A stretch of DNA of 64,000 nucleotides from Thermomonas sp. (GTDB lineage: Bacteria > Pseudomonadota > Gammaproteobacteria > Xanthomonadales > Xanthomonadaceae), in NCBI RefSeq assembly GCF_019104945.1, contig NZ_JAHRWW010000046.1, forward strand, positions 1-64,000. Reading direction: 5' to 3'. Below the pieces are notes generated by a model. The model was not told the origin of the DNA. It did not search any database and saw only the letters and a program-made list of their open reading frames with translations. Of this stretch, positions 56,566 through 64,000 are shown one piece after another (within the stretch, counting starts at the first letter, position 1; each line of letters begins with the position of its first letter). Both the position numbers and the translations under genes were made by a program.

Positions 56566-57603
56566 ATGGATATCGCCGAACTTCTGGCATTTTCCGTAAA
56601 AAATAAAGCATCGGACCTGCACCTTTCCGCAGGCCTGCCGCCAATGATCCGTGTGGACGGCGACGTGCGCCGTATCAACATTCCTGCACTGGATCACAAG
56701 CAAGTCCACGCGCTGGTGTACGACATCATGTCGGACAAGCAGCGCCGCGATTACGAAGAATTTTTGGAAGTGGACTTCAGCTTCGAAATTCCCAGTCTTG
56801 CGCGTTTTCGTGTCAACGCCTTCAACCAAAACCGAGGCGCGGGTGCGGTGTTCCGTACCATTCCCTCGGAAGTGCTGACCCTAGAAGACCTTGGCTGCCC
56901 GCGCATCTTCAAGGACTTGATCGAGCAGCCGCAGGGCTTGATCTTGGTCACCGGGCCTACTGGTTCGGGTAAGTCCACCACGCTGGCGGCGATGATCGAT
57001 CACATCAACAAAAACGAGTACGGCCATATTCTGTCGGTGGAAGACCCGATCGAATTCGTGCACACCTCGCAAAAATGCTTGATCAACCAACGCGAAGTGC
57101 ACCGCGATACCCACGGCTTCAACGAGGCGCTGCGCTCGGCATTGCGTGAAGACCCGGACATCATCTTAGTGGGCGAATTGCGCGACCTTGAAACCATCCG
57201 CTTAGCGCTTACCGCGGCCGAAACCGGCCACTTGGTGTTCGCCACCTTGCATACCAGTTCGGCGGCCAAAACCATCGACCGTATCATCGACGTGTTCCCG
57301 GCGGGCGAAAAGCCGATGGTGCGTTCGATGCTGTCGGAATCGCTGCGCGCCGTGATCGCGCAGGCGCTGCTGAAGAAAGTGGGCGGCGGTCGTACTGCGG
57401 CATGGGAAATCATGGTGGGCACCCCCGCCATTCGTAACCTGATCCGCGAAGACAAAGTGGCGCAGATGTACTCGTCCATTCAAACCGGGCAGAACGCGGG
57501 CATGCAGACCTTGGATCAGCATTTGCAAGAGCTGGTCAAGCGCGGCATGGTCAGCCGCCAGCAGGCGCGCGAATATGCCAAGGACAAGCGGTTATTCGAA
57601 TAA
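56566..57603 (+). CDS. pilT: PilT, type IV pilus retraction ATPase
   Basis: A hexameric motor that depolymerises pili, giving twitching and DNA uptake. The PAS-like N-domain is followed by Walker A GPTGSGKSTT, the Asp box EDPIEFVH, Walker B ILVGELRDLETIRLA, the His box ATLHTSSAAKTIDRI, and the C-terminal AIRNLIRE motif needed for retraction. AGAGG precedes the ATG. The length of 345 aa is standard. It is followed by pilU after 15 bases. Confidence 0.98.
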   Translation: MDIAELLAFSVKNKASDLHLSAGLPPMIRVDGDVRRINIPALDHKQVHALVYDIMSDKQRRDYEEFLEVDFSFEIPSLARFRVNAFNQNRGAGAVFRTIPSEVLTLEDLGCPRIFKDLIEQPQGLILVTGPTGSGKSTTLAAMIDHINKNEYGHILSVEDPIEFVHTSQKCLINQREVHRDTHGFNEALRSALREDPDIILVGELRDLETIRLALTAAETGHLVFATLHTSSAAKTIDRIIDVFPAGEKPMVRSMLSESLRAVIAQALLKKVGGGRTAAWEIMVGTPAIRNLIREDKVAQMYSSIQTGQNAGMQTLDQHLQELVKRGMVSRQQAREYAKDKRLFE

Positions 57604-57618
57604 GGCCTGGAGCCCGCC

Positions 57619-58749
57619 ATGAGCAGCATTGATTTCACCTCGTTTCTTAAATTGATGGCGCACCAAAAGGCGTCCGACCTCTTCATTACCGCCGGGATGC
57701 CGCCGTCGATGAAGGTCAACGGCAAAATCACACCGATCACCCAGAATCCGCTGACGGCGCAGCAGTCGCGCGATCTGGTGCTGAACGTGATGACGCCGCA
57801 GCAACGCGAAGAGTTTGAAAAAACCCACGAATGCAACTTCGCCATCGGTGTGTCGGGCGTGGGCCGCTTCCGCGTGAGCTGCTTCTACCAGCGCAATCAA
57901 GTAGGCATGGTGCTGCGCCGGATTGAAACGCGCATTCCTTCGGTGGAAGAGTTGAACCTGCCGCCGGTGATCAAAACACTGGCAATGACCAAGCGCGGCA
58001 TCATCTTGTTTGTGGGCGCCACCGGTACAGGTAAGTCCACGTCGCTGGCGGCGATGATTGGCTACCGCAATGGCAATTCCACCGGGCATATCATCACCAT
58101 TGAAGACCCGATCGAATTTGTGCACAAGCACGACGGCTGCATCATCACCCAGCGCGAAGTCGGCATCGACACCGATAGCTGGGAGAACGCGCTGAAGAAC
58201 ACTCTGCGCCAAGCACCCGACGTCATCATGATCGGTGAGGTGCGCACCCGCGAGGGGATGGACCACGCCATTGCGTTTGCCGAAACCGGCCACTTGGTGC
58301 TGTGCACCCTGCACGCCAATAACGCCAACCAGGCGATGGACCGCATCATCAACTTCTTCCCGGAAGACCGCCGCAACCAGTTGCTGATGGATCTGTCCTT
58401 GAACCTCAAAGGTGTGGTCGCGCAGCAGCTGATCCCCACCCCCGATGGTAAAGCGCGCCGAGTGGCGATGGAAATTCTGCTCGGCACCCCGCTGGTGCAG
58501 GACTACATCCGCGATGGCGAGATCCACAAGCTGAAGGAAGTGATGAAGGAATCCGTGCAGCTGGGCATGAAGACCTTCGATCAAAGCCTGTTTGAGCTGT
58601 ACCAGGCCGGCGAGATCAGCTACGAAGACGCGCTACGCTACGCCGACTCCGCCAACGAGGTGCGTTTGCGCATCAAACTGGCGCAGGGCGGCGACGCCCG
58701 CACGCTGGCACAGGGGCTCGATGGGGTAGAAATCGCCGAGGCGCGCTGA
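57619..58749 (+). CDS. pilU: PilU, accessory type IV pilus retraction ATPase
   Basis: A PilT paralogue of 376 aa. It has Walker A GATGTGKSTS, EDPIEFVHKHDG, Walker B IMIGEVRTREGMDHA and the His box CTLHANNANQAMDRI. It boosts retraction force together with PilT but cannot act alone in most species. The pilT-pilU operon in this order is usual. The C-terminal 30 residues beyond the family core are polar. Confidence 0.97.
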   Translation: MSSIDFTSFLKLMAHQKASDLFITAGMPPSMKVNGKITPITQNPLTAQQSRDLVLNVMTPQQREEFEKTHECNFAIGVSGVGRFRVSCFYQRNQVGMVLRRIETRIPSVEELNLPPVIKTLAMTKRGIILFVGATGTGKSTSLAAMIGYRNGNSTGHIITIEDPIEFVHKHDGCIITQREVGIDTDSWENALKNTLRQAPDVIMIGEVRTREGMDHAIAFAETGHLVLCTLHANNANQAMDRIINFFPEDRRNQLLMDLSLNLKGVVAQQLIPTPDGKARRVAMEILLGTPLVQDYIRDGEIHKLKEVMKESVQLGMKTFDQSLFELYQAGEISYEDALRYADSANEVRLRIKLAQGGDARTLAQGLDGVEIAEAR

Positions 58750-58768
58750 ACAGGCTAAAATGCGCGTC

Positions 58769-59335
58769 ATGGACGAGCATGCGCAAAATTTTGGGAACCA
58801 CCTGCTGATTGCACTGCCGTCGCTGCAGGATTCCTACTTTGAACGCAGCGTCACGCTGATCTGTCAGCACGATGACGACGGTGCGATGGGGGTGGTGATC
58901 AACCGCCCCTCCGACTACACCGTCGGCGAAGTGCTGCAGCAGATGGGGGTGAGCTGCAGCGATAACGGGCTCAAGGCGCAACTGGTGCTGAACGGCGGCC
59001 CGGTGCACCCCGAGCGCGGCTTTGTGGTGCACGACGGCGATAAGGCTTGGGATTCCACCCTAAGTATTGGCGACGGGCTGTTTCTGACCACTTCGCGCGA
59101 CGTAATGGAAGCGATGGCGCGTGGCGAAGGCCCGCCGCAGGCGCTGGTGGCGCTGGGCTGCGCGGGTTGGGGCGCGGGGCAACTCGAGCAAGAGCTTACC
59201 GACGATAGCTGGCTGCTGGTGCCGAACCGGCAGGACGTCCTGTTTGAGCTGCCGATGGCGCAGCGCTGGCAGGCAGCGGCGGGCAGTATTGGCATTGACC
59301 TGCTGAACCACGCCAGCCATAGCGGCCACGCATGA
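58769..59335 (+). CDS. yqgE: YqgE/AlgH family protein (DUF179)
   Basis: A small protein of unknown mechanism, recognised by NHLLIALPSLQDSYFERSVTLIC, GAMGVVINRP, LNGGPVHPERGFVVH and LVALGCAGWGAGQLEQEL, which align with Escherichia coli YqgE throughout. I take MDEHAQNFG at 58769; an upstream ATG at 58760 is possible. Its stop overlaps yqgF by four bases, the conserved pair. Confidence 0.95.
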   Translation: MDEHAQNFGNHLLIALPSLQDSYFERSVTLICQHDDDGAMGVVINRPSDYTVGEVLQQMGVSCSDNGLKAQLVLNGGPVHPERGFVVHDGDKAWDSTLSIGDGLFLTTSRDVMEAMARGEGPPQALVALGCAGWGAGQLEQELTDDSWLLVPNRQDVLFELPMAQRWQAAAGSIGIDLLNHASHSGHA

Positions 59336-59793
59336 GCACCGAGGCTCCCGTGATTCGGCCCGATGGCACCGTCCTTGGGTTTGACGTGGGGGCGCGCAGA
59401 ATTGGTGTAGCGGTAGGCAATGCCCTTACCGGCGGTGCGCGTGCGGTGGCCGTTGTGGACGTGCATGCCGCCGGCCCGGACTGGGCCGCGGTGGAAAAAT
59501 TGCTGCGCGAATGGCGGCCCGATGGCTTGGTGGTGGGTGATCCGATGACCTTAGACGGCGGCGATCAGCCCATTCGCAAAGCCGCGCGTGCGTTTGCCCA
59601 AACCCTGCACGAGCGGTTCCGGTTGCCGGTGGTGATGGTGGATGAGCGCAACAGCTCGCAAGAAGCCGCGCGCCGTTTTGCTGCAGCGCGCGCTGATGGC
59701 CGTCGCCGCCGCAGTGATGCCGAAAATCTAGACGCCGTGGCGGCTGTCGTAATCGTCGAACGCTGGCTGTCGTCACCACGGCCTTCGCCATAA
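59332..59793 (+). CDS. yqgF: YqgF/RuvX, putative pre-16S rRNA nuclease
   Basis: An RNase-H-fold nuclease thought to process the 5' end of pre-16S rRNA (earlier called a Holliday junction resolvase). The first Asp is in VLGFDVGARRIGVAVG, further acidic residues in VVMVDERNSS and SDAENLDAVAAVVI. The length of 153 aa is normal. Overlaps yqgE; pyrB follows after about 30 bases. Confidence 0.95.
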   Translation: MSTEAPVIRPDGTVLGFDVGARRIGVAVGNALTGGARAVAVVDVHAAGPDWAAVEKLLREWRPDGLVVGDPMTLDGGDQPIRKAARAFAQTLHERFRLPVVMVDERNSSQEAARRFAAARADGRRRRSDAENLDAVAAVVIVERWLSSPRPSP

Positions 59794-59822
59794 ATCTATT
59801 TCTCAACTTCTTTGTGATCGCC

Positions 59823-60764
59823 ATGACCGTGCAAATCGATAATGCTGGCCGCCAGCGGCATCTGCTGGACTTACAGACACTTCCCGTGGATCGCTTGGAC
59901 GCCCTGTTGCGCCGTGCGCAGGCGTTTGCAAGCGGAGCGCAAGCGCCGCAGGCACTGGCGGGTGTGGCGGTATGCACGCTGTTTTTTGAACCCTCCACGC
60001 GCACTCGGCTGAGCTTTCAGTTAGCGGCGCAGCGGTTGGGGGCGCATATTCTAAATTTTGATGCTTCAACCTCGTCTGCTACCAAGGGTGAAACCGATCT
60101 CGACACCTTCCGCAATATCCAAGCGATGGGTGTGCGCGGCTTTGTCGTGCGGCATAAGGGCGATGGTGCGGTGGCGGCACTTGCGGCGGAGGCCGATGCG
60201 GGGACTGCGGTGGTGAACGCAGGTGATGGGCGCAGCCACCACCCCACCCAAGGTCTGCTCGACATGCTCACCCTGCGCCAGGCCAAGGGCGACGATTTTT
60301 CTAAGCTCAAGGTCGTGATCGTGGGTGATTTGAAGCACTCGCGCGTAGCACGCTCCGACCTGCACGCCCTGCGTGCGCTGGGTTGCGGTGAAATACGCGT
60401 ATGCGGGCCGCAGTCGCTGCTACCGGACGATGACACGCTGCAAGGTTGCGTAGTCACGCACGATTTCGACGCGGCACTCGATGGTGTGGATGCCCTGATG
60501 ATGCTGCGTCTGCAGCGCGAGCGCATGACGGAAGGATTGGTGGAATCGCTGGAGGACTACCATCGCGATTACGGGCTGACCACGCAGCGTCTTGGCCGCG
60601 CCAAAGCCGATGCCATCGTGATGCATCCGGGGCCGATGAACCGGGGTGTGGAAATTACCGATGCCGTGGCCGACGGCGCGCAGTCGTGGGTATTGCGTCA
60701 GGTCAGCAATGGCGTGGCGGTGCGCATGGCGGCGCTCGAAGCGGTGCTGAGCGCGGTAGAGTAA
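59823..60764 (+). CDS. pyrB: Aspartate carbamoyltransferase, catalytic chain
   Basis: Joins aspartate to carbamoyl phosphate in pyrimidine synthesis. Carbamoyl phosphate contacts are FFEPSTRTRLSF, the HPTQGLLDMLTL loop follows, and HPGPMNRGVEI near the C-terminus completes the active site. ATG 59823 is chosen over a GTG at 59814. The length of 313 aa is typical of a chain without a fused regulatory part; no pyrI or dihydroorotase-like pyrC gene lies nearby. It abuts the convergent HDOD gene. Confidence 0.97.
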   Translation: MTVQIDNAGRQRHLLDLQTLPVDRLDALLRRAQAFASGAQAPQALAGVAVCTLFFEPSTRTRLSFQLAAQRLGAHILNFDASTSSATKGETDLDTFRNIQAMGVRGFVVRHKGDGAVAALAAEADAGTAVVNAGDGRSHHPTQGLLDMLTLRQAKGDDFSKLKVVIVGDLKHSRVARSDLHALRALGCGEIRVCGPQSLLPDDDTLQGCVVTHDFDAALDGVDALMMLRLQRERMTEGLVESLEDYHRDYGLTTQRLGRAKADAIVMHPGPMNRGVEITDAVADGAQSWVLRQVSNGVAVRMAALEAVLSAVE

Positions 60765-61835
60765 TCAGTCGGTTGTTGCGTCGGCGTCTTGCAGGGCGCG
60801 TAGTTGGCGCAGCAGCGAGAGCCGTTCCGGTGCCGAGCCGGGCGGCTCAAATTCGATCACGGAAATGGTTTCGGCCGGAATCCACCCGGCTTGCACCAGT
60901 GCGGAAGTCATAGCGAAGGTGTTGGACGCCGCGAGCACCTTGGCCAGCGGCGTATCGGCGGCTTCAGGCGAGAGCGCCAACTGGACGGACTCGGGCAGCT
61001 CCCAGTGCGCAGCGGCTTGTGCGGACAGGCGTGCGGCAATCGTCATAAAGCGCGGTGCCATCATTGGATCGGCAGCTGTTTCAGCCAACAACGGTAGCGA
61101 GGCGGTACGAAGCAGCGCCGAGGTGCCGGTGCCCGAGAGCGTGCCGACGAGCTGGGCTTCACTGACATCGCAATAGCCTACGGCGAGTTTTCCACATAGC
61201 CACATGCGTGATTCAGTATGCCGCCACAGACGCTCGCCAATCACCGCGTACGGCCCACCTGTTTGCGTGCGCATGATGGGACGCATGACCGAGGCCAGTA
61301 GCGCATGGCGCAACCCCTCGTGGCCAATAATGCGCACGGCTTGCAAAAGTGTAGTGATCGCCTTGGTGCTACGGCGATACCAGACACTATTGGCCACGCG
61401 TAGCACTTCACCGGTGAGCAGCGGGTCGCGCACCAGCAGTTCGGCGATGTCGCTGGCGGTGGTGCGATCACGGCGCATCATCGCCATCAGTTGCGGCACT
61501 AGGGTAGGCAGGCGCGGGATGCGGCGCAGGTCAAAATGCGCGGCGATCTCTTCTAGCTGCGCAATGGCTTGTTCAAGCTTGGGATGCGGGCTGGTGATTT
61601 CGGGTGCGGGTGTGGCATAGCCCAACAGCCATTGGCCGTACAGGGTGACGATCGATTGGGTGTCAACGGGAAGGTAGTGCGCCGGGGCGGCAATAGCGCT
61701 GGCATAAGGTGCATCCGCCGGTGCTGCTTGAACTGTGCTGACGTGCGACTCTGGAACAACGGCAATAGGCTGCTGCTCCTGCGCGGGAGCGGCAGCGGGT
61801 GGCTTGCGAAAGAATTGAACTAATTTCTTAAACAT
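60765..61835 (-). CDS. HDOD-domain signalling protein
   Basis: An N-terminal Ala/Pro-rich segment of about 90 residues is followed by a helical HDOD domain (about 110-300): IPRLPTLVPQLMAMMRRD, ELLVRDPLLTGEVLRVANS and QAVRIIGHEGLRHALLAS are its hallmarks. These domains bind neither metal nor nucleotide as far as known and act as signalling scaffolds in stress and cyclic-di-GMP circuits. A region in place of the late HD-like loop reads LVGTLSGTG. It stands alone between pyrB and mgtE on the minus strand. Confidence 0.9.
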   Translation of the reverse strand: MFKKLVQFFRKPPAAAPAQEQQPIAVVPESHVSTVQAAPADAPYASAIAAPAHYLPVDTQSIVTLYGQWLLGYATPAPEITSPHPKLEQAIAQLEEIAAHFDLRRIPRLPTLVPQLMAMMRRDRTTASDIAELLVRDPLLTGEVLRVANSVWYRRSTKAITTLLQAVRIIGHEGLRHALLASVMRPIMRTQTGGPYAVIGERLWRHTESRMWLCGKLAVGYCDVSEAQLVGTLSGTGTSALLRTASLPLLAETAADPMMAPRFMTIAARLSAQAAAHWELPESVQLALSPEAADTPLAKVLAASNTFAMTSALVQAGWIPAETISVIEFEPPGSAPERLSLLRQLRALQDADATTD

Positions 61836-61884
61836 GCGGGCCAGCCGCCACTCTCCGTGTGCACTGTTATGGGGTGATGCGCTG

Positions 61885-63246
61885 TCAGCGTAACAGGACT
61901 ACGGTGGCAAGGCCAAGGAAGGTGAAAAAGCCCAGTGAGTCGGTCAGTGCGGTCAAGAAAATGCCGCTGGCGAGCGCCGGGTCGAAGCCGGCGCGCTTCA
62001 GACCGATGGGGATCAAAACGCCCGAAGCCGCGGCAAGCAGCAGGTTGCAGGTAAGGGCGGTGAAAATAACCAGCGACAGCCCGGCGTTGTGGAACCACGC
62101 CAAGACGATCAACCCCAGTACGGCCCCCATCAGTAGGCCGTTAAGCAGGGCTACGCGCAGCTCTTTCCAAAGCAGCGTGCGGATGTTGGAACCGCCAATT
62201 TGCCCCAGCGCCAAGCCGCGCACCACTAGGGCCATTACCTGTGTACCGGCGTTCCCGCCAAGCCCGGCCACCATCGGCATCAAAATGGCGAGCGCCACCA
62301 ACTTGTCGATGGTGTGTTCAAACTGGCCAACCACGTTCGCAGCGATAAATGCGGTGCACAGATTGACCGACAGCCACACGAGGCGGCGGCGCATGGCACG
62401 CCAAACGGGGCTGAACAGGTCTTCGTCTTCGCCGAGGCCGGCCGCGCTCAAGGCCTGATGCTCGGCCTGTTCGCGGATGATATCGACCACGTCGTCGATG
62501 GTGATGCGACCCAGCAAGATGTTGTTGTCATCCACCACCGGCGCGGAAATCCAGTCGTGGTCGGAGAACTGGCGCGCCACTTCATCGGAGGTTTCATCCA
62601 CACCGATGGCGGGCTGTTCGTCGTCGAGCAGCTGGTTGATCGGCGTGCTGGGCTCATGGGTGAGCAGTGCCTGCAGGGCAATGCGGCCAAGGAACTGGTG
62701 ACGCTTGCTCACCACGTACAGGTGATCGGTGTGGTCGGGCAATTCGCCGCGCAGACGGAGATAGCGCAGCACCACGTCCACGGTGGTGTCGGCGCGCACG
62801 GTGACCACGTCGGGGTTCATCAAGCGCCCGGCGGTGTCTTCATCGTAAGACAGCACCTGTTCGAGACGCTCGCGGTTCTCCCGGTCCATCGACTTCAAGA
62901 CTTCGTCGATCACCGTATCGGGTAGGTCTTCCACCAGATCGGCCAAGTCGTCGATATCAAGATCGGATGCGGCGGCGATCAGTTCGTCCGGGTCCATGTC
63001 GGCGATCAGGCTTTCACGCACTTCATCGCCCACATGCAGCAACACTTCACCGTCGTCCTCGGCTTCCACCAAGCCCCAAACCACACTGCGCTTGCCGGGG
63101 GGCAGTGATTCCAGCAGATTGCCAATCTCCGCCGGAGACAGGGTGTTGACCATCCGCTTGACTGGGCCCAAGCGGCCGCTTCCGAGCGCGTCGGAGAGCA
63201 GGCGCAGTTGGCGCGCAGTCTTATCGTGGCGGACGGTTTCTGCCAT
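61885..63246 (-). CDS. mgtE: MgtE magnesium channel/transporter
   Basis: A homodimeric Mg2+ channel gated by cytoplasmic Mg2+. The N-domain carries acidic helices (ASDLDIDDLADLVEDLPD), followed by a CBS pair (about 135-260, LYVVSKRHQFLGRIAL and APVVDDNNILLGRITI), the plug helix, and five membrane helices with the pore segment MPMVAGLGGNAGTQVM. The 453-residue length is normal. The ORF track opens with a TTG at 63258; the ATG at 63246 is preferred. Confidence 0.96.
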   Translation of the reverse strand: MAETVRHDKTARQLRLLSDALGSGRLGPVKRMVNTLSPAEIGNLLESLPPGKRSVVWGLVEAEDDGEVLLHVGDEVRESLIADMDPDELIAAASDLDIDDLADLVEDLPDTVIDEVLKSMDRENRERLEQVLSYDEDTAGRLMNPDVVTVRADTTVDVVLRYLRLRGELPDHTDHLYVVSKRHQFLGRIALQALLTHEPSTPINQLLDDEQPAIGVDETSDEVARQFSDHDWISAPVVDDNNILLGRITIDDVVDIIREQAEHQALSAAGLGEDEDLFSPVWRAMRRRLVWLSVNLCTAFIAANVVGQFEHTIDKLVALAILMPMVAGLGGNAGTQVMALVVRGLALGQIGGSNIRTLLWKELRVALLNGLLMGAVLGLIVLAWFHNAGLSLVIFTALTCNLLLAAASGVLIPIGLKRAGFDPALASGIFLTALTDSLGFFTFLGLATVVLLR

Positions 63247-63358
63247 GCGAAATCCCAAAAGGTGAGGGGCGCGGCGTGTCTCGCAGCCGCAAGATCAAGT
63301 GTTCATAACCGGCCTATTATCGCCTGAGTACGGACAATAAACGAGCTTGATTTGGCTG

Positions 63359-64000
63359 TTACATCCAAAGTGAGGCGATATTAAAGGATGTCAGCCCCGG
63401 ATAACGATCTTGCGGTACCGAATCGGTAATTTGAAAGCCGGGTGCTCGCGTGTCGCGAGTTTCAACCATACTGGTCAGATACCCCTCTGGGGTCATAAGG
63501 CGGGCGACAAGTGGGGTGGCGGCGTCAGTACCTTGGTGTAAGACGATTCCAATTTCGCCATTTTCAAGGCGAACCAAGGTTCCAGGGGGATAGATTCCAA
63601 TTGCCTTGATCAAGGCAGCTGCAAAAGCCTCATCAACTTGCTTCCCTCGCTCCAGAAAAATATTGCGCAATGCCGTTCGGGCAGGGAGTGCGTCGCGATA
63701 AGACCGTGGACGCAGCATTGCCGTATAGATATCGACAATGGCGAGCAAGCGTGTGGGGCGTAATATCGCATCGCCACGCAGGCCGTCTGGGTAGCCTGAG
63801 CCGTCTAGGCGTTCATGATGATGCAAGACAGCGTCCAGCCAAACAGGGTTGGTTATGCCTGCATCCTCCAGTAAACGTCGACCGCGTTCTGGATGCATAC
63901 GAATGAGCTGGCGCTGCTCGAGAGTAAGCTCCGTGCTTTGCGCGTTGAGCTGAGCGGAGATTGGGCCAAGCGCAATGTCATAAGTGAGTGCTGCGCAAGC
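63359..64000 (-). CDS. HD-GYP domain protein, C-terminal part, altered HD motif (cut by window edge)
   Basis: The reading frame stays open from the track's first Met at 63898 to base 64000 (LTYDIALGPISAQL and further), so the gene is partial. The visible part is an HD-GYP output domain: HPERGRRLLEDAG, HHHERLDGSGYPDGL (the GYP motif is intact), IVDIYTAMLRPRSYRDA. Where the family has LLHDIGK, this protein reads LTYDIAL, losing the His of HD and the GK. C-terminal to the domain is a beta-rich tail of about 70 residues (PGTLVRLENGEIGIVL). It may be a cyclic-di-GMP-binding effector rather than a hydrolase. Everything N-terminal is outside the window. Confidence 0.88.
   Translation of the reverse strand, partial: ACAALTYDIALGPISAQLNAQSTELTLEQRQLIRMHPERGRRLLEDAGITNPVWLDAVLHHHERLDGSGYPDGLRGDAILRPTRLLAIVDIYTAMLRPRSYRDALPARTALRNIFLERGKQVDEAFAAALIKAIGIYPPGTLVRLENGEIGIVLHQGTDAATPLVARLMTPEGYLTSMVETRDTRAPGFQITDSVPQDRYPGLTSFNIASLWM

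Noticed and set aside
57592-58584. 330-aa minus-strand ORF opposite pilU
   Set aside because: Histidine-rich antisense shadow of pilU with no recognisable domain.

Overview
The window looks like a chromosomal segment of a gammaproteobacterium from the Xanthomonadaceae (Lysobacteraceae). The reasons are the gene orders yebC-ruvC-ruvA-kup/ruvB-ybgC-tolQRAB-pal-cpoB-queE-queC-tRNA-Lys, yggS-proC next to pilT-pilU, and pilU-yqgE-yqgF-pyrB, together with Gram-negative envelope genes (TonB receptor, Tol-Pal, large outer-membrane proteins). Most genes have moderate GC at third codon positions. A few blocks (ABC-F, aspS, most of ruvB, the 5' part of the giant repeat gene) are much richer in G/C at third positions, which suggests imported alleles. 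I see no transposase, integrase, CRISPR array or rRNA gene.

Region 1 (1-7.1 kb). On the minus strand are a secreted M20 peptidase, an unknown lipoprotein and the start of an RCC1-repeat protein that leaves the window on the left; this last gene is missing from the ORF track. Next come a beta-propeller (Reg_prop/Y_Y_Y) sensor with no output domain, a membrane histidine kinase and an OmpR-type response regulator. Region 2 (7.1-19.8 kb) is the most accessory-looking part. It is a probable three-gene operon: a DUF3617 exported protein, a 2778-residue surface protein with nine exactly 348-bp DUF11 repeats and OmpA-like C-terminal domains, and a 1229-residue outer-membrane barrel, closed by a strong terminator. 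It is the best candidate here for an undescribed surface system.

Region 3 (19.9-34.7 kb) holds a small membrane protein, clpB with a heat-shock-like promoter, a wrecked BtuF-like gene overlapping the clpB stop, metY, an EAL protein with a degenerate GGDEF domain, the antiporter ybaL, a TonB receptor behind a Fur-like site, an ABC-F ATPase, a second CPA2 antiporter and an FmdB zinc ribbon. Region 4 (34.7-52.6 kb) holds aspS, a GNAT acetyltransferase, a small lipase-like hydrolase, a secreted metallophosphatase, the yebC/ruv/kup cluster with a diguanylate cyclase in the opposite direction between kup and ruvB, the Tol-Pal operon, two queuosine genes and tRNA-Lys. Region 5 (52.6-64 kb) holds aroB-aroK, pdxH, proC-yggS, the twitching-motility ATPases pilT and pilU, yqgE-yqgF-pyrB, an HDOD protein, mgtE and a partial HD-GYP protein with an altered HD motif that leaves the window on the right.

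A recurring theme is cyclic-di-GMP and surface life: one active-looking GGDEF, one EAL, one altered HD-GYP, type IV pilus retraction and a giant surface protein. No gene-free stretch longer than about 300 bases exists. The longest gaps are upstream of the EAL gene, upstream of clpB, and between the TonB receptor and the ABC-F gene.
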